Of a DNA stretch of 22,700 nucleotides, positions 14,284-22,267 are shown piece after piece. A program made the position numbers and the translations under genes. The stretch lies in IMG/VR virus record IMGVR_UViG_3300030102_004839, positions 1 to 22,700 of that record; one strand, 5' to 3'. The DNA comes from a virus. Under the pieces are notes generated by a model, which worked only from the letters and a program-made list of their open reading frames with translations, searched no databases and had not been told where the DNA came from. Every line of letters begins with the position of its first letter. Within the stretch, counting starts at the first letter, position 1.

Positions 14284-15086
14284 TGGCACAAATTTCAACA
14301 GTACAACAATTACCAGCACCATTTATTGAAGCGGCGGGTAAAACTTATTTATCAGATTTACAAAGTGCTATTGGTGGATTACGTGGAGCTGATTTATCTA
14401 AAGTTATGGGTCCATCTTTTGTGGCTCCAACATCAGCTATTACACAAGAAGCTCAAGCATTAAGAGGTGGTCTAGGATCATTTGCACCTTTTTTACAAAC
14501 AGCAGCAGCAAGCACCGGGCCTCAAGCATATCAACAATTTATGTCGCCTTATCAACAAGATGTAATTGATACAACGTTAAAAGAATTTGATGTACAAGCA
14601 GCTAAAGGTATTCCAAGTATTGCTGCCCAAGCTATTAGTCAAGGTGCTTTTGGTGGTGGTAGAGAAGGCGTAGTAAGATCAGAGTTTCAAGCAGCAAGCG
14701 ACAGGAACCGAGCAGCATTACAAGCACAATTATTAAATCAAGGTTTTGGTCAAGCTCAGCAAGCTGCACAACAACAATTTTTAAATCAATTAAATTTAGC
14801 TCAACAAGCACCAGCTTTAGCAGGGCAACAGATTTCAGCATTAGGTTCGTTGGGCACACAGCAACAAGCACAAAGCCAAGCTGAATTAGCAGCTCAACAA
14901 CAATTAGCTTTTGCTCAGCAACAACAACCTTTACAGTTGTCTCAAACACTTGGTCAAGGTGTGATGGGATTAATATCTGGATATCCAGCACAATTCCAAA
15001 CGCAGTCAACACCTACGCCTTCACCATTACAAACAGCGTTAGGAGCTGGAGCTACTTTAGCAGGGGTATACAGAGCGTTTAAATAA
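14283..15086 (+). CDS. Putative internal virion protein, Gln/Ala-rich (gp14-like role)
   Basis: This is a 267-residue protein joined to the previous gene by TAATG. It has YQQFMSPYQQDVIDTTLKEF and AISQGAFGGGREGVVRSEFQ, then a long Gln/Ala helix (residues about 130-225, with repeated LAQQ and QQQ). These two signatures are widespread in marine podovirus internal proteins and resemble the helical, membrane-crossing ejection proteins typified by T7 gp14. The C-terminus is short and hydrophobic (LQTALGAGATLAGVYRAFK). Likely packed in the virion core and released into the host envelope during DNA entry. The assignment rests on composition and gene order. Confidence 0.6.
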   Translation: MAQISTVQQLPAPFIEAAGKTYLSDLQSAIGGLRGADLSKVMGPSFVAPTSAITQEAQALRGGLGSFAPFLQTAAASTGPQAYQQFMSPYQQDVIDTTLKEFDVQAAKGIPSIAAQAISQGAFGGGREGVVRSEFQAASDRNRAALQAQLLNQGFGQAQQAAQQQFLNQLNLAQQAPALAGQQISALGSLGTQQQAQSQAELAAQQQLAFAQQQQPLQLSQTLGQGVMGLISGYPAQFQTQSTPTPSPLQTALGAGATLAGVYRAFK

Positions 15087-15087
15087 T

Positions 15088-15492
15088 ATGAGTAAAACAT
15101 TTAAAAGACCTATGTTTAGAAAAGGTGGTACTACCGGTGGTGGTATTATGGATAATGTTGTTGAGAGAGGACAATATGCTGACAGTAATATTAAAGATTT
15201 ATCTATTAAAGAAAAAATACAGTTAGTTGAAAATCTTGGAGGATCAGACAGAGGTCTTGGAGATCCGTTAACACAATTTTTATTACAAGTTGGACCAAAC
15301 ATTGCAACTCAAACAGGTGGTGGCGGAATCATACCTAATATATTAGGTGCAAGTAAAGAACCTATACAAGATTTAATTGAAGCTCAAAGAGATAAAAGAA
15401 AAACAAGACAAGCAATTGGTTTAGAATTTATTAAAGATTTATCTGATTGGTTTTACCTGAGTTTAGAAAACGTAAAGACCCTCAAGATATAG
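15088..15492 (+). CDS. N-terminal half of a split virion-module gene
   Basis: This is a 134-codon frame from ATG 15088, one base after the previous stop. The start MSKTFKRPMFRKGGTTGGGI is a recognisable opening of proteins found beside ejection genes in marine phages. The frame is orderly to about TRQAIGLEFIKDLSD and then runs 13 unlikely residues (WFYLSLENVKTLK and beyond) to TAG 15490-15492. The -1 frame, open from 15447, continues as a sensible charged protein. The two parts together would give about 247 residues. I take this as one gene with a frame change, by mutation, assembly error or slippage. Confidence 0.55.
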   Translation: MSKTFKRPMFRKGGTTGGGIMDNVVERGQYADSNIKDLSIKEKIQLVENLGGSDRGLGDPLTQFLLQVGPNIATQTGGGGIIPNILGASKEPIQDLIEAQRDKRKTRQAIGLEFIKDLSDWFYLSLENVKTLKI

Positions 15493-15830
15493 CAAGAGAT
15501 GAATTAAGCACTAATATAGAAAGTATTATAACTTCAACAGAAAATAGATTTGGAACACCTACGATAGATTACGAGCAAGCTCAATTAATTTATCAAGATG
15601 TACAAAATTTAAAAGAAATTAACCCAGAAGCATATAATCAATTTTTAAGAACAAGATCTCAAGATAAATACATCTTTGGTAGTAGAGAATATAATGACGC
15701 TAATAAAACACTTACAGATGATTCAATATTAAAAAACATACCTGAAAACAGATATGTATATGATATTGAAAAAGGTAAATTTATTTATAGACAAGGAAAT
15801 AAAGTTTTTGACTTAGAGACTGGGGAGTAG
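15447..15830 (+). CDS. C-terminal half of the split virion-module gene
   Basis: This is a frame of 127 codons that opens after TGA 15444-15446, with only TTG 15447 as a nominal start and no ribosome-binding site. Its content (EFRKRKDPQDIARDELSTNI, then IDYEQAQLIYQDVQNLKEIN) is hydrophilic and helical. It ends in YVYDIEKGKFIYRQGNKVFD then LETGE, a small beta hairpin common at the ends of these proteins. It reads as the second half of the gene starting at 15088. Independent translation from TTG is less likely. The next gene has its ribosome-binding site (GGGGAG, 15822-15827) within this end. Confidence 0.55.
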   Translation: MVLPEFRKRKDPQDIARDELSTNIESIITSTENRFGTPTIDYEQAQLIYQDVQNLKEINPEAYNQFLRTRSQDKYIFGSREYNDANKTLTDDSILKNIPENRYVYDIEKGKFIYRQGNKVFDLETGE

Positions 15831-15833
15831 AAA

Positions 15834-18800
15834 ATGGCTGACAAGTCTAATTGGTATGATTTTCTAATCCCAGAGCCTGAAACTAAAGAAGCTATTCAAA
15901 AAGGTATTGATGAAGCATTAAAGACAGTTAGGATTTTAAAAAGCGAAGGTCCTCAAGCTTTAGAAAGAAGACGTCAAGAAGAAAGATTTTTAGATCAAGG
16001 TTTTAGTGATGAAGAATCTAAATCTTTGGCAGCTGATGCAATAGCTAACGATAAAAGATTTAGAATAATTCCCAAAGATATTAGTTTAATAAGTAAAGCA
16101 CAGGCCATCGAACCACCTGATGATTTTGATGTATCTTCAGATTTAGACAAAGTAAAACCACCTAAAGTTGAAGAAGTGAAAAAAATAGGAATGGGTAGTA
16201 AAGATGACTATGAAGTTGGATTAAGTGAGTCAATAACAGGTGCTTTAGCATCTACTTTAATTAAAATTCCAAAAGGTGTAATTAATTTTGGAACATTAGT
16301 GACTGATGCATTAACACAAGATGGAGTACCAGTAGATAAAAGTTTAACAGAAAGATTTAATACAGAATTTGAAAAAACAATTTTAGGTCAGATAGAAGCA
16401 CAAGCAGAAGAATCTGCAAGAGCTACAGCCATAGGACATTTAACAGAGGCTTTTGGACAATTGTATGGTGGATATAAAATAGCTGGAAAAACAGCTATAC
16501 CAGTTGTTGAATATGCTTCAAGAAAAGCAAGACAGCTAGGCCCTATATTAGTTAATGCTATTAAAACTGCACGATATGGAAAAACAGTTAACAATAAAAA
16601 TTTAAGCAAAGCATTTGATAAAGCTAAAAATTTAAATAAAGCAAGTAAGTTTGATAAATTTGCAGCAGTCACAGTTGGTGGTGGATTTGGTACAGCAGCT
16701 GTTGTAATGAAACAAGAAGACATTGGAACATTAGGAGATATAGACGCTTTAGATTTTTTAGGCACAGGTCAAGATAGAGAAAAGAAAGAGACTGCTAATG
16801 ATGATGCATTTAGACAATTAAATAATAAATTTAAATTTGGAGCTGAACTAGCATTTCCTGTTATACCTTTTGTATATGGTACAGGTAAAGTAGCTAAAAT
16901 GTTAGCAACAAAAGGTAAAGATCTTGCATTTAGTGATTCATCAATAGAACGATGGGTGGATAAATTTGTAGGTAAACCATTTAGATCTAGAAGTAATAAA
17001 CCACAACAAATATTTGATGGTATACAAAGATTAGAAGGTAAAAAAAGTTCTGTTAAAATTTTAGCAGATGATGCAGCTAGAAGTTTTGATGATGTATTAA
17101 AAAAAATATCTAGAAATAGCACAAAAGCTTCTGAAGCTATTCAAGATCCTAATCAATTATCAGAGATGTTTTCTAAATTTTTATTATCAACAGATGATGT
17201 AGTTAAAAAAAATAATATTGTATTTAAAGGTTTCAGTAAAAGAACTTTAAACTCTTTTAGAAAAGCAATGGATGATTTAGGAGTTAATAAAAATCAAACT
17301 GATGAATTAATTAATAATGGTATTGATTTTAGAATAGCCACAGCAACTCTTAAAAATACTATTGCAAAAAATAAAAATACTAACGTTGCTACTAAGGAGT
17401 TAAATCAAATATTAAATGATAGAGTTAGATATAATTTGGGCGCAGACTATAAAATTTTTGACATGAACATGGGATTATTTGATGGGTTTAAACCTACTCT
17501 AGCTGCAAAAGAAGAAGTAGCTAGAATTATTCAAAAGTATCATAGACGAAATGGTGAAAGAAAATTTTCTATAGATGATGCCATGATTGTTGTTAATAAT
17601 ATTTTAAAAAATAGAACATTAAATCCTGTGACTAGAACTCCAGAGTTTCCAATAGGCACAGTTAATATATTAGATGATCAAGCTGTTCAGATGAAAAATA
17701 TTGGCAATAATATTACTGCTGGAGGTAAATTTAAGGCCGATAAAACAGGTGGGTTAATACAAAAAAAATCAGATTTAGAAGCATTTAATACTTTGTTTGG
17801 TAAATATACAAACGCAAAAAATGTTATTTATAACGTAATGACAGATCTTGCAGAAATTGTTGCAAGAGATGAGTTTTATACAAAATTATTAAAAGATAAT
17901 GATGCTTTATTAGCTAAAGGAGAAAGAGGTTTATTTTATCCTAATTATAATAAAGCTTTAATTAATTTAGGAAAAGGTGGTGAGATATCTAAACGAACAA
18001 AATTTGAAACAAGATTATCTGATGAAGTTTATAGTTCTCCTTTGGATAATAAATTTACACTTAAAATTTTTGAAGATGCTATTAAAGCTGGAGACAAAGT
18101 AGTAGCTAGCGCATTGACTAGATCATTACCATATAGAGCTATGATGTTAATACCAAAAGGTATATCACAAGCAGGTAAAACTATTTTAGGTCCTTTTACT
18201 CACATAAGAAATTTTTTCTCTGCTGTATTTACAACAGTTCACAGCGGTAATATTTTAATTCCACCAGCAAAGTTAGCTGAGTTTGCTAATCAAGCTAGAA
18301 AGTCTGTACAACCACAATTACTTTATAGAATGACTGGTAATCCTAGATTTAGAAATCAACCTGAAGATCAAGCATTGTATAGATTTTTATTAGAAGAAGG
18401 AGTGACCAATCAAAACGTAGTGGCAAGAGATATAGAAGGACTGTTTGGTGACATCACGCTAGCAGGGCAAAGAGATGAAACAGCAGAAGTATTTTTTAAT
18501 AAATTAGTAGATACTACTACTAAAAAATTTAAAAAATTATATGGTGTAGCTCAGGACTTATACACAGCTGAAGATGATGTATTTAGAATTGTAAATTTTT
18601 TAGCAGAAGGATATAAATTAAAAGAAGCTTATAGAACAGCTATTAAAAATGGAATAAAAAATGCAGACGGCAGTGTAGTTAAAATGCCTGGTGATTTAGA
18701 GATTATGAAAGAATCTGCTAAAATAATTAGAGAGACTGTTCCTAATTATGCATACGTATCAGACTTTGTAAAAGGTATTAGAAGATCTCCACTAGGAAGC

Positions 18801-20168
18801 TTTGCATCTTTTCCAGCAGAAATATTTAGAACAGGTGGTAATACAACTATGCTTGCACTAAAAGAACTTAAAGATCCCATAAGAGAAACTATTGGAATGA
18901 AAAGGTTAACAGGTCAAGCAATAACATATACCTTCTTTCCAATCGCAGCGATGAAAGCCGGTTCTGCTTTGTATGGTGTCACTAGAGAAAAACTAACAGC
19001 GATGAGAGAAATTTTACCTGTATGGTCAGAAGATAATACAATTATTGGTGTGTATGAAGATGGTCAATATAAATACATAGATTTTAGTCATGGTTTTTTT
19101 TACGATACTTTAGTTTCACCTGTAAGCACCGTTCTTTCTAACGTACAAAAAGCTAAAACTGCAAACGAAGATGATCCACTTGTCGTTGGTTTTGTAAATG
19201 GTTTAACTAAAGCTATGGGTAAAGTATTAGAACCATTCTTTTCTGAGTCTATTTGGTTTGGTGCCGTGGCAGATATTATGATTAGAAATGGTGTTAAAGA
19301 TAATGGTAGCCCTGTTTGGAATCCAGATGATAGTATCATGACTAAGTGGACTAAATCTACACAACATGTTGCATATACGTTATCTCCTGGATCATTACCA
19401 CAGGTAAGAAGATTAATTAATGCTATCGAAAAAAAATCTCAAAAAGGTGTAAATTATGAAGTACCAGATGAATTATTAGGGTTCTTAGGTTTTAGAAAGG
19501 TGCCATTAGATATTGAATCAAATTTAAATTTTAAAATTACAGATTTTCAAGAATCGCAAAGAAATGAGTCTAAAAAAATATTTGAAGGTTTAAGAACAGG
19601 TGATCCTGTAGAAGATCCTAATGCAGTTATTAGACAATACTTTAACGCAAATAAATCTTACTACGAAGACATGAGTAAATTAAGAAGAGTATATGATGCA
19701 GTTAAAACTTTAGGTATGAGAGATGAAAAAATTGAAGAACTGTTTGGTAAAAGAAATGAAGGACCACTGTATGGAGATATAGAAAATAATAGTTTTTTTC
19801 CATTATTAATTACTAGAGGACAAATTATTGGAATAGAAGAACAAGCAGAAGATAAAAAAATACCTAATATTCTTAATAGAAATGTTTTAAGAATAATTGA
19901 AAGAATGGAAAGAGATATGCAGAGATTAAGATTAAACAAAGATTTTGATTTAGATATAAATAATTATCTAATAAAAACACAAGAACAAGTATCTGAATTA
20001 CAAACACCACCTTTACCAAAAACTGTATTAGATGCTAATCCTAACCCGCAGGTCATTCAAACCTCCCAAGTTAATCAAATTAATCAAGGATTAACAATGA
20101 CCGAAAATGCCTTATTGTCTGATGATGAAAAAATGATAAGGTTAAGACAAAGAAACATGATAACATAA
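15834..20168 (+). CDS. Very large internal virion / DNA-ejection protein (gp16-like role)
   Basis: This is a 1,444-residue protein, the largest in the window, with GGGGAG seven bases before ATG 15834. It is mostly helical and Lys/Asn-rich, without a signal peptide. Hydrophobic or amphipathic stretches occur near residues 132-165 (SITGALASTLIKIPKGVINF), 333-350 (FGAELAFPVIPFVYGTGK), 764-800 (PYRAMMLIPKGISQAGK) and 1029-1050 (ITYTFFPIAAMKAGSALYGV). One giant protein following a gp14-like protein at the end of the structural module is the arrangement of T7 gp14-gp15-gp16, whose largest member spans the envelope during DNA entry. No lysozyme, protease or nucleotide-binding motif was recognised by eye. 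The next gene begins in a TAATG overlap. Confidence 0.58.
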   Translation: MADKSNWYDFLIPEPETKEAIQKGIDEALKTVRILKSEGPQALERRRQEERFLDQGFSDEESKSLAADAIANDKRFRIIPKDISLISKAQAIEPPDDFDVSSDLDKVKPPKVEEVKKIGMGSKDDYEVGLSESITGALASTLIKIPKGVINFGTLVTDALTQDGVPVDKSLTERFNTEFEKTILGQIEAQAEESARATAIGHLTEAFGQLYGGYKIAGKTAIPVVEYASRKARQLGPILVNAIKTARYGKTVNNKNLSKAFDKAKNLNKASKFDKFAAVTVGGGFGTAAVVMKQEDIGTLGDIDALDFLGTGQDREKKETANDDAFRQLNNKFKFGAELAFPVIPFVYGTGKVAKMLATKGKDLAFSDSSIERWVDKFVGKPFRSRSNKPQQIFDGIQRLEGKKSSVKILADDAARSFDDVLKKISRNSTKASEAIQDPNQLSEMFSKFLLSTDDVVKKNNIVFKGFSKRTLNSFRKAMDDLGVNKNQTDELINNGIDFRIATATLKNTIAKNKNTNVATKELNQILNDRVRYNLGADYKIFDMNMGLFDGFKPTLAAKEEVARIIQKYHRRNGERKFSIDDAMIVVNNILKNRTLNPVTRTPEFPIGTVNILDDQAVQMKNIGNNITAGGKFKADKTGGLIQKKSDLEAFNTLFGKYTNAKNVIYNVMTDLAEIVARDEFYTKLLKDNDALLAKGERGLFYPNYNKALINLGKGGEISKRTKFETRLSDEVYSSPLDNKFTLKIFEDAIKAGDKVVASALTRSLPYRAMMLIPKGISQAGKTILGPFTHIRNFFSAVFTTVHSGNILIPPAKLAEFANQARKSVQPQLLYRMTGNPRFRNQPEDQALYRFLLEEGVTNQNVVARDIEGLFGDITLAGQRDETAEVFFNKLVDTTTKKFKKLYGVAQDLYTAEDDVFRIVNFLAEGYKLKEAYRTAIKNGIKNADGSVVKMPGDLEIMKESAKIIRETVPNYAYVSDFVKGIRRSPLGSFASFPAEIFRTGGNTTMLALKELKDPIRETIGMKRLTGQAITYTFFPIAAMKAGSALYGVTREKLTAMREILPVWSEDNTIIGVYEDGQYKYIDFSHGFFYDTLVSPVSTVLSNVQKAKTANEDDPLVVGFVNGLTKAMGKVLEPFFSESIWFGAVADIMIRNGVKDNGSPVWNPDDSIMTKWTKSTQHVAYTLSPGSLPQVRRLINAIEKKSQKGVNYEVPDELLGFLGFRKVPLDIESNLNFKITDFQESQRNESKKIFEGLRTGDPVEDPNAVIRQYFNANKSYYEDMSKLRRVYDAVKTLGMRDEKIEELFGKRNEGPLYGDIENNSFFPLLITRGQIIGIEEQAEDKKIPNILNRNVLRIIERMERDMQRLRLNKDFDLDINNYLIKTQEQVSELQTPPLPKTVLDANPNPQVIQTSQVNQINQGLTMTENALLSDDEKMIRLRQRNMIT

Positions 20169-20368
20169 TGTCTATTGAACCAAAAACAACTAGAGAACAC
20201 ATAGTATCACTATATGGACACATCAAAGGTGTCAAAAAAGATATTTCACATATGCATAAAGGTATTCACGAATTGGGCGGCAAGATAGACAAAATCTATT
20301 GGGTATTATTGGGTACGGTGGGGGCTGTATCACTAGTTTTAATTGAATGGCTTATATCCATTGTTTAA
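20168..20368 (+). CDS. Small membrane protein, possibly holin or XhlA-like
   Basis: This is a 66-residue protein overlapping the previous stop (TAATG). Residues 1-42 are charged and helical (HIVSLYGHIKGVKKDISHMH, then KGIHELGGKIDK). Residues 43-66 form one hydrophobic segment (IYWVLLGTVGAVSLVLIEWL) ending in ISIV. A coiled coil followed by one membrane helix at the C-terminus is the layout of XhlA-type proteins and some small phage holins. Being the last gene of the late unit supports a lysis role, but no endolysin is present in this window. Its 3' end overlaps the 3' end of the helicase gene on the opposite strand by 17 bases. Confidence 0.55.
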   Translation: MSIEPKTTREHIVSLYGHIKGVKKDISHMHKGIHELGGKIDKIYWVLLGTVGAVSLVLIEWLISIV

Positions 20369-21791
20369 GTTCTTCACCCATTACATCATTAGCTATATTC
20401 ATTTTATTTCTTAAAGCTTTTTGAATTTTAATATCTATTGTATCTTCAGCAACTAAATCAATGTAGGTCATCGGCTTTGTTTGACCAATACGATCAATAC
20501 GGGCTTCTGACTGTAAACGTTTTTCTAAATCATAACCATTAGAATAATATATCATTGTGCTTGCAGATGTTAATGTAATACCATAACCACCTGTGCCAGT
20601 AGTTCCTACAAAAAATCTACACTCAGGGTTTTCTTGAAATTTTTTTATATTCTTTTGTCTATCCTCTGTAGCCGTAGCTCCGTAATAATCTACTACAGAA
20701 TTTTCTCCAAAATGTTTTTTTATTTCTTCAATAATTCTTTTACAGTCTTCAACATAATAAGACCAGATAACAGCTTTTCCTGATATTTCCCAAAGAATAT
20801 CCATAAGTTCAGTTAACCTATTACATGGAAGTTGTTGAGACTTACCATCATCGGTCGCGTGATATCCACAAGATATTTGATGAAGTCGTAATAGTTGAAC
20901 CATTACTGTTGAAGTAGAACAAACTTTACCCTCTAATTGAGAGATAGCATATTTTCTCATCTCATTGTAAAGCCTTTTTTGAACACCTGTTAATTCTATT
21001 TTACGAGTTAAAAAAGTTTTCTTTGGTAAATCTAAACAATCATCTTTTAAAACACGTTCACTAAATAATTTTATCTTTGCTTCTAGTTCAGGTATATTTC
21101 TTTTGTTAGGACCTACAGGCACACTAACAGATCTAGAACCTAAGTTCATAGTTTTCATAATACAATAGTGAGCTCGGTATGCCCAGAAAGAATCAAAACC
21201 TAATAGATGATTATCTAAAAAAACAGCTTGACTAAATAAATCTAAAGGTGAATTAGTAATAGGTGAACCAGTTAATATTCTTCTATACTTGGCTAAAGGT
21301 TTTAGTGTCATTATATTTCTAGTTCTATTTGCTGTAGGTGTTTTTATTGTTGTTGATTCATCGATAGCCATCATAGCTTTGTGACAGGATAAAAAACGTC
21401 TGGCAAATTCAGTAGCTTTTGGATAAGAAAAAGCTTCAACATTCATAATTAAAATATGAAAGTCTGTACCTGTTTCAAATAATGTATTTAATTTTTTTAT
21501 TTGTTCTATTGAGGAATTTGATGTTTCCCACAATACTACTTTTTTTTCTATGTGATTTACCATGTGTGTAGGTATTTCACCTTCATACCAGTTTTTATAA
21601 ACACCTTTAGGAGCCACTAATAAAAGGCCATTTATCTCCCCTTTGTCATACAAAATAGAAGCATTATCTATTAAGACTTTAGATTTACCGGTACCCATTT
21701 CCATAAAATAGGCAAAATATTCTTTATTCCAAGAACGCTCTAATGCTTTTAACTGATGCGCATATGGCTTAGTTTTAAATTTATAATTCAT
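20352..21791 (-). CDS. SNF2-type superfamily 2 helicase / DNA-dependent ATPase
   Basis: This is a 479-residue protein with complete helicase motifs. They are: AHQLKALE (residues 11-18); Walker A MGTGKSK (32-38); motif Ia LLLVAPKGVYKNW; motif II as D144-E-S-T (MMAIDESTTIK) where DEAH is usual; motif III ILTGSPITNSP (172-182); motif V GTTGTGGYGITLT (396-408); and motif VI QSEARIDRIGQ (427-437). Motifs V and VI of this wording mark the Swi2/Snf2 family. It should use ATP to translocate on duplex DNA; in phages such proteins act in replication, recombination or transcription control. It is transcribed against the structural module and has its own promoter, so it is probably an early or middle gene. 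Confidence 0.9.
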   Translation of the reverse strand: MNYKFKTKPYAHQLKALERSWNKEYFAYFMEMGTGKSKVLIDNASILYDKGEINGLLLVAPKGVYKNWYEGEIPTHMVNHIEKKVVLWETSNSSIEQIKKLNTLFETGTDFHILIMNVEAFSYPKATEFARRFLSCHKAMMAIDESTTIKTPTANRTRNIMTLKPLAKYRRILTGSPITNSPLDLFSQAVFLDNHLLGFDSFWAYRAHYCIMKTMNLGSRSVSVPVGPNKRNIPELEAKIKLFSERVLKDDCLDLPKKTFLTRKIELTGVQKRLYNEMRKYAISQLEGKVCSTSTVMVQLLRLHQISCGYHATDDGKSQQLPCNRLTELMDILWEISGKAVIWSYYVEDCKRIIEEIKKHFGENSVVDYYGATATEDRQKNIKKFQENPECRFFVGTTGTGGYGITLTSASTMIYYSNGYDLEKRLQSEARIDRIGQTKPMTYIDLVAEDTIDIKIQKALRNKMNIANDVMGEELKQWI

Positions 21792-21792
21792 G

Positions 21793-21820
21793 TTTACTTT
21801 TGCTTTCTAATTGTTATATA
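21793..21820 (+). promoter_or_regulatory. Possible promoter for the rightward gene
   Basis: TTTACT (21793-21798) and TATATA (21815-21820) are 16 bases apart on the plus strand. The -10 is palindromic and would be shared with the opposing helicase promoter, so the two would compete. Matches are modest. Confidence 0.28.
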
Positions 21821-21843
21821 TTATGTGAAAGATAAAAAGTCAA
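21815..21843 (-). promoter_or_regulatory. Probable sigma-70 promoter for the helicase gene
   Basis: On the minus strand TTGACT (21838-21843) is followed after 17 bases by TATATA (21815-21820), with TATAAC close by. The helicase start lies about 25 bases further. The -35 element touches the start codon of the divergent gene. Confidence 0.45.
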
Positions 21844-22178
21844 TGAGCAAAGTTTATTTAATTCAAGACATACCAGGCACCAGCAAAGGTGAGCCTAAAT
21901 ATAATATTGTAGGAGCACAAAAGTATGGTGATATTGTGTCTTTACTTCCAGAATTTTCACAAATGATTCACTCACCAGGACCTTTAGTTATGAAACTTAG
22001 AACGCTTCTAAAAAATTATACTGAAGATGATTATCTTTTATTGTCTGGTGACCCAGCCATCATAGGTGTAGTATGTTCTTTAGTTTCAGACACAACTAAT
22101 GGTAAATACAAACTTTTAAAATGGGACCGTCAAGAAAAAACTTACTATCCTATTGAAGTAAATATTTATCAAAAATAG
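21843..22178 (+). CDS. Conserved hypothetical phage protein
   Basis: This is a 111-residue protein from ATG 21843. An in-frame ATG at 21756 is rejected because it would put a hydrophobic leader inside the antisense start of the helicase and across the promoter region. The product reads MSKVYLIQDIPGTSKGEPKY, then IVGAQKYGDIVSLLPEFSQM, PLVMKLRTLLKNYTEDDYLL and LLKWDRQEKTYYPIEVN. It is a compact alpha/beta protein with no obvious catalytic residues; I recall similar proteins in marine phages without a known role. There is no strong ribosome-binding site. Confidence 0.68.
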   Translation: MSKVYLIQDIPGTSKGEPKYNIVGAQKYGDIVSLLPEFSQMIHSPGPLVMKLRTLLKNYTEDDYLLLSGDPAIIGVVCSLVSDTTNGKYKLLKWDRQEKTYYPIEVNIYQK

Positions 22179-22206
22179 TTGACACTCAAAAATATATCCA
22201 TATATT
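22179..22206 (+). promoter_or_regulatory. Strong sigma-70-type promoter, with palindromic possible operator
   Basis: TTGACA (22179-22184) is a perfect -35, followed after 16 bases by TATATT (22201-22206), five of six matches. AATATAT (22191-22197) and ATATATT (22200-22206) form a perfect inverted repeat around CC that covers the spacer and the whole -10. A repressor bound there would block the promoter. The start codon at 22268 is about 55 bases after the expected transcript start. Confidence 0.65.
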
Positions 22207-22267
22207 ACAAATTGCGAAAAGATATTATTATTAATGATTAAACTAACAAAAACATATGGAGAAAGAT

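Noticed and set aside
15447-15492. Programmed -1 frameshift site
   Set aside because: No X-XXY-YYZ heptamer in the correct register and no strong stem after it; a mutation or assembly error is simpler.
20346-20362. AATGG...CCATT inverted repeat at the convergent ends of the membrane protein and helicase genes
   Set aside because: Five base pairs and no T run on either side.
21756-21842. A 29-residue hydrophobic N-terminal extension of the gene at 21843, looking like a signal peptide
   Set aside because: It runs through the antisense start of the helicase gene and the divergent promoter boxes, and the conserved-looking protein starts at ATG 21843.
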